DNA from: Alteripontixanthobacter sp.
GTDB lineage: Bacteria > Pseudomonadota > Alphaproteobacteria > Sphingomonadales > Sphingomonadaceae
Direction: 5' to 3'
DNA length: 64,000 bases
Assembly: GCA_039968605.1 (NCBI GenBank)
Contig: JBDVPM010000008.1
Coordinates: 620,001-684,000, forward strand
Shown: in pieces, positions 8,954-17,224 of the stretch
Numbering within the stretch: position 1 is the stretch's first letter
Layout: every line of letters begins with the position of its first letter
Translations under genes and position numbers: made by a program
The notes under the pieces: model-generated
What the model saw: the letters and a program-made list of their open reading frames with translations, nothing else
The model's database searches: none
Told to the model about the DNA's origin: nothing

Positions 8954-9399
8954 CAGAATACTCCCGGATCATGAAACAGGGTTGCGATCACAGCCCGAAT
9001 GGCCAGCCAGATCAGCGCAAAGGTCGATAGCAGGAACAGCATGAAGCGCACCGATACCTTGTTGACGGTGGACTGCCAGATCGAATGGAAGATGCGCAGC
9101 GCCACGTAGATCCACGCTGCCAGCACATCGCCGACACCGGCCCCCATGATCGCGAGCATAATGACCACCGGATAGAAGATGGTCGGCTGTTCCATCAAAT
9201 GCGCGTAATTGTGGGCTTTCCAGTTCACCCGGTCGTCGATCACACCTTCCAGATCCTGGCCCCGGCCGCCCGGTTTGGCCGTGCCCAGACTGCTGCCCGA
9301 CCGTTTGATCGCGGGCAGCCGGGTGAATGCCATCCAGAACAGCATCACGATCGACCACACCACCAGCACCGCAGCCGGTGCGAGAATTTGCGCCTGCAT
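8953..9399 (-). CDS. MAPEG-family membrane protein (proximal copy)
   Basis: First gene of a two-gene minus-strand unit; 148 residues, the same length as its partner. Features shared with the partner are the hydrophobic N-terminal helix, the DRVNWKAHNYAHLMEQPTIF core and two to three C-terminal helices. The core is the MAPEG signature region that, in characterised relatives, binds glutathione. The copies have diverged mainly in the first loop, which is longer and lysine/glycine-rich here. A tandem duplication followed by divergence is the simplest reading; the two may form hetero-oligomers, as MAPEG proteins are trimers. Confidence 0.82.
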   Translation of the reverse strand: MQAQILAPAAVLVVWSIVMLFWMAFTRLPAIKRSGSSLGTAKPGGRGQDLEGVIDDRVNWKAHNYAHLMEQPTIFYPVVIMLAIMGAGVGDVLAAWIYVALRIFHSIWQSTVNKVSVRFMLFLLSTFALIWLAIRAVIATLFHDPGVF

Positions 9400-9473
9400 T
9401 TTGAATTACCCCTCCATTGCGGCCGCCAAATTGCGGGCAGGGTGATCGATTGTCAAACGCAACCTAGGCGGTT

Positions 9474-10415
9474 TTACGCGATTGTCTGGGCGAAGCTGGC
9501 GGCATCGGTGTTCCCACCGGTCAGCATCACGACCGTATTCTCATCCAACGGCACCTTTCCCGCCAGCGCTGCAGCCAGTGCCGCCGCGCCGCCGGGTTCG
9601 AGCACGAGGTTGAGCGAAGCAAAGGCGAAACGCTGCGTTGCGCGAACCTCGGCATCGCTGACGGCAAGCGTGCGGCGGACGCGCGGCTTCAGTACCGCCA
9701 AGTTGACCGGCGCGGTGGCATCGGGCCGCAGCGCATCGCAGATGGTCGCAGGAGCATCGTCGCCAACCCGCACAATCTCGCCGGCAGCCAGGGCCCGTCC
9801 AACCATGTCCCACCCTACCGGCTCGACCGGAATTACCTCGCTTTGCGGGCAAGCCAGCGCCAATCCCGCCGACAGCCCGCCGCCGCCGCAACAGGCGAGG
9901 ATCGCGCTCGGCTGGCGGCCCATCTGCGCAGCGATCTCCACCCCGGCGCTGCCCTGTCCTTCGATCACCCACGGGTCGGCAAAGGCGTGAACCAGCGTGC
10001 CGCCGCGTTCCGCCAGTACCTCTGCGGCAACCGCGTCACGGTCCTGACCCGGCCGTTCATACAGCACGATATCTGCGCCCAATGCACGCGTGGCATCCAG
10101 CTTAACCCGGGGAGCATCGCGCGGCATCACGATAGTTGCGCTTATGCCGAGCTTGCGGGCCGCCCAGGCAACCCCTTGCGCATGATTGCCGCTGGACACC
10201 GCCACCACGCCGGCCGAGCACTGCTGCTCGGTCAGGTTGGATAGCCGCCACCACGCCCCGCGTATCTTGAACGCGCCGATCGGCTGCAGGCTCTCTGCCT
10301 TAGCCCACAGCCTCGTGCCCGCAATTTCCAGCGGAAGCAGCGGCGTGGGGGGCAAGATTTCGGCAATGGAAGCGGCGGCAGCGTGCACGCCTTGTGCATC
10401 GGGTTCTCGGATCAT
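9474..10415 (-). CDS. Threonine/serine dehydratase-like PLP enzyme
   Basis: A fold-type II PLP enzyme of 313 residues. The Schiff-base lysine is K50 in PIGAFKIRGA, SSGNHAQGVA binds the substrate carboxylate, and CGGGGLSAGL is the phosphate loop. These fit threonine ammonia-lyase, serine/threonine dehydratase and serine racemase. There is no C-terminal ACT regulatory domain, so it is the short catabolic-type form rather than the isoleucine-regulated IlvA. The gene is divergent from the polyamine genes, with 65 bases between the starts. The exact substrate cannot be fixed from sequence. Confidence 0.85.
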   Translation of the reverse strand: MIREPDAQGVHAAAASIAEILPPTPLLPLEIAGTRLWAKAESLQPIGAFKIRGAWWRLSNLTEQQCSAGVVAVSSGNHAQGVAWAARKLGISATIVMPRDAPRVKLDATRALGADIVLYERPGQDRDAVAAEVLAERGGTLVHAFADPWVIEGQGSAGVEIAAQMGRQPSAILACCGGGGLSAGLALACPQSEVIPVEPVGWDMVGRALAAGEIVRVGDDAPATICDALRPDATAPVNLAVLKPRVRRTLAVSDAEVRATQRFAFASLNLVLEPGGAAALAAALAGKVPLDENTVVMLTGGNTDAASFAQTIA

Positions 10416-10480
10416 CTTGCGGGTCTAGCGCATTTGCCTATGTGAACACCAAGTTTTCGAACAGTATCCCAGGAGCGGTC

Positions 10481-11692
10481 ATGTCCAAAGTCCTTATCAT
10501 CGGCGCAGGCGGCGTCAGTTCGGTCGCGGTCCACAAAATGGCCATGAATGCGGAGATATTTTCCGATATCCACCTTGCCAGTCGCACGAAATCGAAATGC
10601 GATGCCATCGCCGCTTCGGTCAAACAGCGGACCGGGCAGGACGTATCCACTTACGAAATCGATGCCGAGGAAGTACCTGCGCTCGTCAATCTGATCCGCA
10701 AAATCGAGCCCGGCCTGGTGGTCAATCTGGCGCTTCCCTATCAGGATTTGCCGATCATGGATGCCTGCCTGGAGGCGGGCGTGAGCTATCTCGACACGGC
10801 GAATTACGAACCCAAGGACCAGGCGAAGTTCGAATATCACTGGCAATGGGCCTATCACGACCGCTTCAAGGAAGCGGGTCTGATGGCGTTGTTGGGCAGC
10901 GGGTTCGATCCCGGCGTGACCAGCGTTTTCACCATGTGGTTGAAGAAGCACAGGCTGAAAACCATCCGCCAGCTCGACATCCTCGATTGCAATGGCGGCG
11001 ATCATGGCCAAGCTTTTGCGACCAATTTCAATCCGGAAATCAACATCCGCGAAGTCACCGCCCCGGCGCGGCATTGGGAAAATGGCGAGTGGATCGAAAC
11101 CCCGGCGATGCAAGTGAAGACGCAGTTCGATTTCGACGAGGTCGGCAAGCGCAACGCCTATCTGATGTATCACGAGGAGCTGGAGAGCCTGTCCAAATTC
11201 ATCCCCGAGCTGGAGCGGGCGCGGTTCTGGATGACGTTTGGCGACGAGTATATCAAACACCTCACCGTGCTGCAGAATGTCGGCATGACCGGGATCGAGC
11301 CGATCCGGTATCAGGGCAAGGATATCATCCCGCTGCAATTCCTCGCCGCCGTGCTGCCGAAGCCCGAAACACTGGGCGAGACCACCAAGGGCAAGACCAA
11401 TATCGGCGTCATTGCGACCGGAGAGGCCCTGGACGGATCGGGCGAAAAGACGTTCTACATCAACAATATCTGCGACCATGAAGACGCCTATGCAGAAACC
11501 GGCAACCAGGCGGTATCCTATACCACCGGCGTACCCGCCATGATCGGCAGCGCGCTGATAGTGCAGGACGTGTGGAGCGGGGACGGCGTGTTCAACATGG
11601 AGCAGATGGACCCCGACCCGTTCATGGAGATGCTGAACGAGCAGGGCCTGCCGTGGAATGTTCGCGAGATGGATGGGCCGGTGGGGTTCTAG
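10481..11692 (+). CDS. Carboxynorspermidine/carboxyspermidine dehydrogenase (LYS1/saccharopine dehydrogenase family)
   Basis: NAD(P)H-dependent enzyme that condenses aspartate semialdehyde with a diamine. In alphaproteobacteria the diamine is normally putrescine, giving carboxyspermidine. The 403-residue protein begins with the nucleotide site VLIIGAGGVSSVAVHK and carries LLGSGFDPGVTSVF, typical of this branch of the saccharopine dehydrogenase family. ATG 10481 has a strong ribosome site (AGGAG, 10471-10475). It is followed 33 bases later by the matching decarboxylase, which is the main reason for this call over a lysine-pathway enzyme. With the downstream ornithine decarboxylase it completes a spermidine route. 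Confidence 0.9.
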   Translation: MSKVLIIGAGGVSSVAVHKMAMNAEIFSDIHLASRTKSKCDAIAASVKQRTGQDVSTYEIDAEEVPALVNLIRKIEPGLVVNLALPYQDLPIMDACLEAGVSYLDTANYEPKDQAKFEYHWQWAYHDRFKEAGLMALLGSGFDPGVTSVFTMWLKKHRLKTIRQLDILDCNGGDHGQAFATNFNPEINIREVTAPARHWENGEWIETPAMQVKTQFDFDEVGKRNAYLMYHEELESLSKFIPELERARFWMTFGDEYIKHLTVLQNVGMTGIEPIRYQGKDIIPLQFLAAVLPKPETLGETTKGKTNIGVIATGEALDGSGEKTFYINNICDHEDAYAETGNQAVSYTTGVPAMIGSALIVQDVWSGDGVFNMEQMDPDPFMEMLNEQGLPWNVREMDGPVGF

Positions 11693-11725
11693 TTTCCTGC
11701 GACAGCTGCAAATAGAGATCTGACA

Positions 11726-12898
11726 ATGCAAACCCATGCCGGCCATCCGGGCGCTTTCGCCAATTTCGATCTCGACCGCGTCGATAGCCCGGCATTCGTG
11801 GTCGATACCGCGAAACTGCGCGATAATTGCCGGATTCTGTCGGACATCGGGGCGGAAAGCGGGGCGAAGGTGCTCTCGGCGCTCAAGGCGTTTTCCATGT
11901 GGTCCACCGCGCCGATCCTAGGCGATTATCTGGATGGCACCTGCGCCAGCGGATTGTGGGAAGCGCGGCTGGCATCCGAGTTCTACGATGGCGAAATCAG
12001 CACTTACTCGCCCGCCTACAAGCCCGACGAGTTGGAAGAAATCTGCCGCCTTTCGGACCACGTGATCTTCAATGCGCCGGGCCAGATCGAGCGGGCGCAG
12101 CTGATCCTGGAACAGGCCCGCTCGACCGGCGGGGCATTCGATATCGGACTGCGCATCAATCCGCAGGTGCCCACGGGCGAAGTGCCGCGATACGACCCCT
12201 CCAGCCCAGGATCGCGGCTGGGTTTCCCGCTCGACCAGCTGCAGCCGGACCATATGGAAGGCGTCGATGGCATTCACTTCCACAATCTGTGCGAGCAGGA
12301 TTTCGAACCGCTTTCAAAAACATGGGACAAGGTGTTCGACGCGATCGAGCCGTGGTTCGGCCAGCTCAAATGGATCAATATGGGCGGCGGCCACCATATC
12401 ACCCGCGCCGATTATCAGCGCGAGGAACTGACCGAGTTTCTACGCGATGCGGCGGCAGATACCGGGGCGCAGATCTATATCGAACCGGGCGAGGCAGTGG
12501 CGCTCGATGCGGGAATTCTTGTCGGCACTATCCTCGATACCGGGGTAAACGACACGCCGTTCGCGATTACCGATATTTCCGCCACCTGCCACATGCCCGA
12601 CGTGATCGAAGCGCCCTATCGCCCGGCCATGCTGGGCGAGGTAGGGGAGGGCGCGTCGGTGCGGCTGGGCGGGCCGTCCTGCCTCGCGGGCGATGTGATC
12701 GGCGATTACGGTTTTGCCCGCCCGCCCCAGCCGGGGCAGCGCATCGCGTTCCAGGACCAGGCGCATTATTCGATGGTCAAGACCAACACGTTCAACGGCG
12801 TTCCGCTGCCATCTATCTGGTTATGGGACAGTGAAACCGACGCGCTGGAACAAGTGAAGCGCTTCGACTACGATACGTTTCGCGACCGTTTGTCGTAG
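11726..12898 (+). CDS. nspC: Carboxynorspermidine/carboxyspermidine decarboxylase
   Basis: PLP-dependent alanine-racemase-fold decarboxylase of 390 residues that removes CO2 from carboxyspermidine (or carboxynorspermidine) to give the free polyamine. K54 in SALKAFSMW is the Schiff-base lysine. GIHFHNLCEQD, NMGGGHHIT, EPGEAVALDAG and GGPSCLAGDV are the conserved pocket segments of this enzyme. It sits directly after the dehydrogenase in the same orientation, and the two are widely co-inherited. Substrate preference between the norspermidine and spermidine forms is not visible; an ornithine decarboxylase gene nearby favours spermidine. Confidence 0.94.
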   Translation: MQTHAGHPGAFANFDLDRVDSPAFVVDTAKLRDNCRILSDIGAESGAKVLSALKAFSMWSTAPILGDYLDGTCASGLWEARLASEFYDGEISTYSPAYKPDELEEICRLSDHVIFNAPGQIERAQLILEQARSTGGAFDIGLRINPQVPTGEVPRYDPSSPGSRLGFPLDQLQPDHMEGVDGIHFHNLCEQDFEPLSKTWDKVFDAIEPWFGQLKWINMGGGHHITRADYQREELTEFLRDAAADTGAQIYIEPGEAVALDAGILVGTILDTGVNDTPFAITDISATCHMPDVIEAPYRPAMLGEVGEGASVRLGGPSCLAGDVIGDYGFARPPQPGQRIAFQDQAHYSMVKTNTFNGVPLPSIWLWDSETDALEQVKRFDYDTFRDRLS

Positions 12899-12936
12899 CC
12901 GCGCCTGCCGATCCGGGCGCAGAAAAGGGGACCACC

Positions 12937-13443
12937 ATGCGCTCATTGTTCAAGCTCGCCGCGATTGCCGCATTATCGCTATTCGCCTTGCCGCAAGGTG
13001 CGGCTGCGCAGGGATACGAGCCCGGCCGCGTCGTGCAGGCCGTGGAATATAGCGATCTTCAGGCGATCGTCCTGTCGCTCGGCCATACGATCGAACAGCA
13101 GGCACCGAGCGGTCCCCGCTCGATCCGCGCCGTTACGCCGGGCGGGCTGACCTATTTCATGACCGGTACCGCCTGCGACCAGAACCGGGTGCGCGGCTGC
13201 CAGGGCCTGATCATGCAAGTGCGCTTCGAAGTTGCCGAAACCGCCACGCTCGACTCGCTGTCGCGAGCGAACAACAATTTTTCGCCGCTGAACGTGTGGG
13301 CCATGCCCGAACGCGGAATGATGGGGATGACGCGCTATGTCGTTCTGAATGGCGGCGTGACCATGGCCAATCTGCGTGAGAACATGAACGTTCTGCTGGG
13401 ACTTACCGGTCCGGCGCTCGATGTCGTCACAGGCGCGCAATGA
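12937..13443 (+). CDS. Exported YbjN-like protein
   Basis: A 168-residue protein with a clear Sec signal peptide (MRSLFKLAAIAALSLFALPQ, cleavage probably after residue 24 at AAA-QG). The mature part resembles YbjN-domain proteins common in sphingomonads: an N-terminal helix pair, then a beta sheet with a Cys-x(6)-Cys pair (ACDQNRVRGC) and hydrophobic strands. YbjN proteins have a fold like type III secretion chaperones but no agreed function. It lies 38 bases after nspC and may be read through from the polyamine unit. Nothing in it points to polyamine binding. Confidence 0.68.
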   Translation: MRSLFKLAAIAALSLFALPQGAAAQGYEPGRVVQAVEYSDLQAIVLSLGHTIEQQAPSGPRSIRAVTPGGLTYFMTGTACDQNRVRGCQGLIMQVRFEVAETATLDSLSRANNNFSPLNVWAMPERGMMGMTRYVVLNGGVTMANLRENMNVLLGLTGPALDVVTGAQ

Positions 13444-13537
13444 TTCCCGGTCGCAGCCGGCTGGTGTTCTGCTGCACGCTCCTCTTGTAACCGGCGGGTT
13501 TTGAGCGGTCCGCCGGTCCTCGGAGGCGAATTTTTGC

Positions 13538-13565
13538 TTGCACCCGGCCACGCGCGGCTTATATG
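13538..13565 (+). promoter_or_regulatory. Candidate sigma-70-type promoter for the ornithine decarboxylase leader
   Basis: TTGCAC at 13538-13543 and TATATG at 13560-13565 are separated by 16 bases. This would place transcription start near 13572, immediately before the structured leader. The match is reasonable but by eye only, in GC-rich DNA where the TTATAT box stands out. It would give the decarboxylase its own transcript, separate from nspC. Confidence 0.4.
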
Positions 13566-13571
13566 CGCGCT

Positions 13572-13655
13572 CCGCCGCCTCGCCCCTGGCAACCAGGGGA
13601 CTTCCCGCATTGCGGGGCGGCACGCAGGTGAAACAGCTCTTAGGGGGTCCCTTGA
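13572..13655 (+). ncRNA. speF-type leader RNA (candidate regulatory element) before ornithine decarboxylase
   Basis: The leader holds two perfect hairpins in a row: CCCCTGG/CCAGGGG (13583-13589 with 13593-13599) and CCCGC/GCGGG (13604-13608 with 13612-13616). An A-rich stretch and the ribosome site AGGGGG (13642-13647) follow. The speF RNA motif is known upstream of ornithine decarboxylase genes in alphaproteobacteria, and position, size and layout agree; the identification is from memory of that family, not a covariance search. The 5' arm CCCCT of the first hairpin is complementary to AGGGG of the ribosome site, so a switch between free and masked translation start is possible. Confidence 0.6.
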
Positions 13656-13656
13656 A

Positions 13657-14862
13657 TTGCCATCTTACTCTGACGCCAAGGCGGTAGTTCGGGCGCTTGC
13701 GCCCGATGAGCCGGTAATCTGCAATCGACCTCACGCTGCGCGCCGCGCGGCTCGTTTCTTCGTGGAAAAATTTCCCGGAAAATCGCTCTATGCGGTGAAA
13801 GCAAACCCTTCGCCCGAATTGCTGGAAATCCTGTGGGATGCGGGCGTAACCCATTACGATGTCGCCAGCATCGCCGAAGTTCGGCTGGTCAGCCAGACAC
13901 TGCCGGAGGCGGTCCAATGCTTCATGCACCCGGTGAAAACCGCCCGCGCCATACGCGAGGCTTATTTCGAGCACGGCGTGCGTGTGTTCAGCCTGGACAG
14001 CCAGGAAGAGCTGGAGAAAATCGTCGATGCCTGCCGCGCCGAGGATGGCACGGAGGCGGACGATCTGTCGCTCTGCGTACGGCTGCGCGTATCGAGCGAA
14101 TATGCCGAGCTGAGCCTCGCTTCCAAATTCGGCGTCGATCTGGCCGATGCGGCCGCCTTGCTGCAGACCACTCGCCAGCATTGCGAGGCGCTGGGCGTAT
14201 GTTTCCACGTGGGCAGCCAAGCGATGACACCGTTCGCCTATGTCCAGGCGCTGGAACGGGTGCGCGCGGCGATTGTCGAGGCATCGGTGACGGTGGACAT
14301 CATCGATGTGGGCGGCGGTTTCCCCAGCATCTATCCCGCGATGGATCCACCGCCGTTGGAAGATTTTTTCGACGTCATCTTCCGTACCTCCGAATCGCTG
14401 CCGATTTCCTATTCGAGCGAGCTGTGGTGCGAGCCGGGCCGCGCCCTCAGCGCTGAATATTCATCGCTGATCGTGCGCGTGGAACGCCGCCGGGGCGAGG
14501 AACTGTATATCAATGACGGTGCCTACGGCGCCCTGTTCGATGCCGCTCATGTCGATTGGCGGTTCCCGGTCGAGGCGCTGGAAGACGATCTGCTGGAAGG
14601 CGACCAGGATTTCGCGTTTTTCGGCCCGACCTGCGACGATGCCGATTACATGAAGGGCCCGTTTCCCTTGCCCGGCGATATCCAGGCCGGGGACTATATC
14701 GAGATCGGGATGCTGGGTGCCTATGGCGCGGCGATGAAGACCGGCTTCAACGGCTTCGGGGATGCTGAGCAGGTGGTGGTGGAAGACGAGCCTATGGCAA
14801 CGCTCTATCGCGGCGACCGCCCCGATCCGCGCCAGAGCGACAATGTCGTAAATTTGCGCTGA
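13657..14862 (+). CDS. Ornithine decarboxylase, alanine-racemase-fold (type III)
   Basis: PLP enzyme turning ornithine into putrescine; some alphaproteobacterial members also accept lysine. The 401-residue protein has K48 in YAVKAN (Schiff base), CFHVGSQ, DVGGGFPSIYP, EPGRAL and FGPTCDDADYM, whose Cys reaches into the partner active site. All match the eukaryote-like class. The frame is open from 13501, but I choose the TTG at 13657: it lies 9 bases after a strong ribosome site (AGGGGG) and the upstream DNA forms the structured leader. Putrescine made here would feed the carboxyspermidine enzymes just upstream. Confidence 0.93.
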   Translation: MPSYSDAKAVVRALAPDEPVICNRPHAARRAARFFVEKFPGKSLYAVKANPSPELLEILWDAGVTHYDVASIAEVRLVSQTLPEAVQCFMHPVKTARAIREAYFEHGVRVFSLDSQEELEKIVDACRAEDGTEADDLSLCVRLRVSSEYAELSLASKFGVDLADAAALLQTTRQHCEALGVCFHVGSQAMTPFAYVQALERVRAAIVEASVTVDIIDVGGGFPSIYPAMDPPPLEDFFDVIFRTSESLPISYSSELWCEPGRALSAEYSSLIVRVERRRGEELYINDGAYGALFDAAHVDWRFPVEALEDDLLEGDQDFAFFGPTCDDADYMKGPFPLPGDIQAGDYIEIGMLGAYGAAMKTGFNGFGDAEQVVVEDEPMATLYRGDRPDPRQSDNVVNLR

Positions 14863-14869
14863 GGCACGG

Positions 14870-17083
14870 TCAGGCCGCTGCGCCGATCTGGACCTGCAGG
14901 AATTGCGGTTCGCTGCTGGAGCCTCCGGTCAGCACCTCGGTGGGCGCGCCACCTTCATGCAGAGAACGCAGGGGCATTCCTGCCGCTGCCAAAGCGTAAG
15001 GCGATACGCGGTGTCTGGTGCAAAGCCCGCCTGCGCCGTCGCTTACCAGCGGTGATTCGAATTCGATACCGATCTGCGCACCTTCGGACCGGGTGACCAC
15101 GCCCACGGCCAACTGGCCGCTGCCCATATCGACGACCAGCTGCGTGCCCATAAGTACGCCGACGAGCCCTTCGATAAAGGTGCCGTTCGCCGACAGGTCG
15201 CGCATCACCGCATCATAGCGATGATCGTCGTGAATTACGCCCACCCGTCTGAATACGCTACGGCGTTCCGGGCGGTGCGCCTCCGGACCCTCGGGCTCGA
15301 TCTTGAAGCTGCCCGAAATGATTTGCTGCAGGACCATCTGCTGCGGCATCGCCTTGGCATAGAGCCAGCCCTGTATGAGCTTTGCGCCCTTGGAGCGGAC
15401 CACTTCAAGCTGGTCGAACGCCTCGACCCCTTCCACGGTGGTCTCCATGCCCAGAGCGTTGGACAGGCCGACGATCGCAGCGATGATCTTGGCGCTGTTC
15501 TTGTCTTTCTGCGTACAGCTATCGACGAAGCTGCGATCCACCTTGATCTTGTCGAACGGGGCGGAGCGCAGATAGCTGAGCGAGGAGTAGCCGGTCCCGA
15601 AATCGTCGAGTGCGAGGCGTACGCCAAGCCGTTTGAGATCGTCGAACATTGCTGCGGTTTCGTCGCTGTCGCCGACGAAGATGCTCTCGGTCAACTCCAG
15701 CTCCAGCCGGTCCGGGGACAGGCCGCTTTCGTCCAGCGCACTGGCGACCACTTGGGGAAAGCCGGGATTGGCGAATTGCACGGCCGATACGTTGACTGCA
15801 ACCCGCACGCTGGATGGCCAGGCGAGCGCGTCTTCGCAGGCGCGTTGGAGCGCCCATTCGCCGATATCGTTGATCAGGTCCGAATCCTCGGCCACCGGAA
15901 TAAACAGGCCGGGGCTTACAAAGCCGCGATCCTCGTGTTCCCAGCGCATCAGTGCCTCCAGGCAGACCACGGTGTTGTCCTTGGCATCCACCACCGGTTG
16001 GTAATGCAGCTGCAACTCGCGTTTTTCCAACGCCACGCGCAGATCGTCGATCAACTCGTCGCGCTCGGTTTCCTCGTCCTTGAGGTCGGCAGAATAGAAG
16101 CGAAACTGTCCGCGTCCGCCGTTTTTCGCGGCATAGAGCGCCAGGTCGGAACAGCGGACGAGTTCTTCTTTCTCAACCCCGTCATAGGGGGCGATGGCGA
16201 TGCCGACCGACGTGCCGATAATCGCTCGCTTTTCGCCGATGGGGTAGGGCTGCGAGAGCATCTGGATGATCTTCTCGGCCAGTTCGCCCAGTTTCCCGCG
16301 ATCGTCGATATCGGGCAGGATTACCTGAAATTCATCGCCGCCCAGCCGGCCAACTTCGCCGCGCTTGCCGACGATATTCGTCAGTCGCTCGGCCACCTGT
16401 TGCAGCAGCGTATCGCCGGCCTGGTGGCCCATCGTGTCGTTGACGCGTTTGAACTTGTCGAGATCGAGCATCATCAGGGCGCAGGCGCGCTGCGATGTCT
16501 TGTAAGCCGCGATCAGGCGATCAAGCTTGCGGTCCATCACCCGGCGATTGGCGAGGCCGGTCAGCGCATCGAATTCGGCAATTTTGGTGTCGGCAAGCTT
16601 GCGCTCATATTCGCGGGTAATATCGGCGGCACTGCCGCGATAGCCGGTAAACTCGCCATTATCGTCCAGCATCGGATAGCCGGAGATCGACCACCATGTC
16701 TGCCGCACATCGTGCTGCGATTTTTGCAGTGCGAAACGCACGGTCAACTCGCGGATTTTCTTGTGCGCTTTAAGCTGGAATTTGAGCGGTCGGTCGGTTT
16801 CGCTGGGATTATCGGGGTCTGTTTCGAACATTTCGACCATCGAGGCGCCGAGCAGATCCTCTGCTGGACGGCCGATATTCTCCACGGCGGCATCCGACAG
16901 ATAGATCAACCGTCCTTCGGCATCGGTCGCCCAGATCCAGCCAATCCCGGCACGTTCGAAATCGTCGATGACCGAAAGGCGCAGCTTGTTGTCGGCGCGC
17001 GAGAGCGGCTGCTGGCCGCCCGATTTATCGTCGGCTTGCTGATTGCGGCCGGTGATGCCGCCGAAGATATCGCTTACTGCCAT
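14870..17083 (-). CDS. PAS-GGDEF-EAL-PilZ cyclic di-GMP signalling protein
   Basis: A 737-residue cytoplasmic protein with four domains: PAS (about 35-155), GGDEF (about 165-330, intact GGDEF at 248-252), EAL (about 345-590) and a C-terminal PilZ domain (RRSVFRR, then DLSANGTF). The EAL part keeps EALMRWEH, ELTES, DDFGTGYSS and ETTVEGVE, so both c-di-GMP synthesis and breakdown look possible. The RxxD inhibitory site before GGDEF is absent (RGEV instead). A PilZ domain at the end would let the product bind c-di-GMP itself. No membrane segment is seen, so the PAS domain probably senses a cytoplasmic cue. Confidence 0.93.
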   Translation of the reverse strand: MAVSDIFGGITGRNQQADDKSGGQQPLSRADNKLRLSVIDDFERAGIGWIWATDAEGRLIYLSDAAVENIGRPAEDLLGASMVEMFETDPDNPSETDRPLKFQLKAHKKIRELTVRFALQKSQHDVRQTWWSISGYPMLDDNGEFTGYRGSAADITREYERKLADTKIAEFDALTGLANRRVMDRKLDRLIAAYKTSQRACALMMLDLDKFKRVNDTMGHQAGDTLLQQVAERLTNIVGKRGEVGRLGGDEFQVILPDIDDRGKLGELAEKIIQMLSQPYPIGEKRAIIGTSVGIAIAPYDGVEKEELVRCSDLALYAAKNGGRGQFRFYSADLKDEETERDELIDDLRVALEKRELQLHYQPVVDAKDNTVVCLEALMRWEHEDRGFVSPGLFIPVAEDSDLINDIGEWALQRACEDALAWPSSVRVAVNVSAVQFANPGFPQVVASALDESGLSPDRLELELTESIFVGDSDETAAMFDDLKRLGVRLALDDFGTGYSSLSYLRSAPFDKIKVDRSFVDSCTQKDKNSAKIIAAIVGLSNALGMETTVEGVEAFDQLEVVRSKGAKLIQGWLYAKAMPQQMVLQQIISGSFKIEPEGPEAHRPERRSVFRRVGVIHDDHRYDAVMRDLSANGTFIEGLVGVLMGTQLVVDMGSGQLAVGVVTRSEGAQIGIEFESPLVSDGAGGLCTRHRVSPYALAAAGMPLRSLHEGGAPTEVLTGGSSSEPQFLQVQIGAAA

Positions 17084-17224
17084 TGCCTAACCGCGTGCTC
17101 GTTTCGCTTCGTATTTGGAGATCCACACACGGCCTGACATGAAATCGTTTAGTTAACGCTAAGATATCTCTCCAACGTTGAGCGTCGCTCGAAAAATAAT
17201 CGTTTTAGACTAGAGGATTACAAG

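Noticed and set aside
15221-17137. 638-residue open frame antisense to the GGDEF/EAL gene
   Set aside because: Shadow of a clearly conserved four-domain protein on the other strand.
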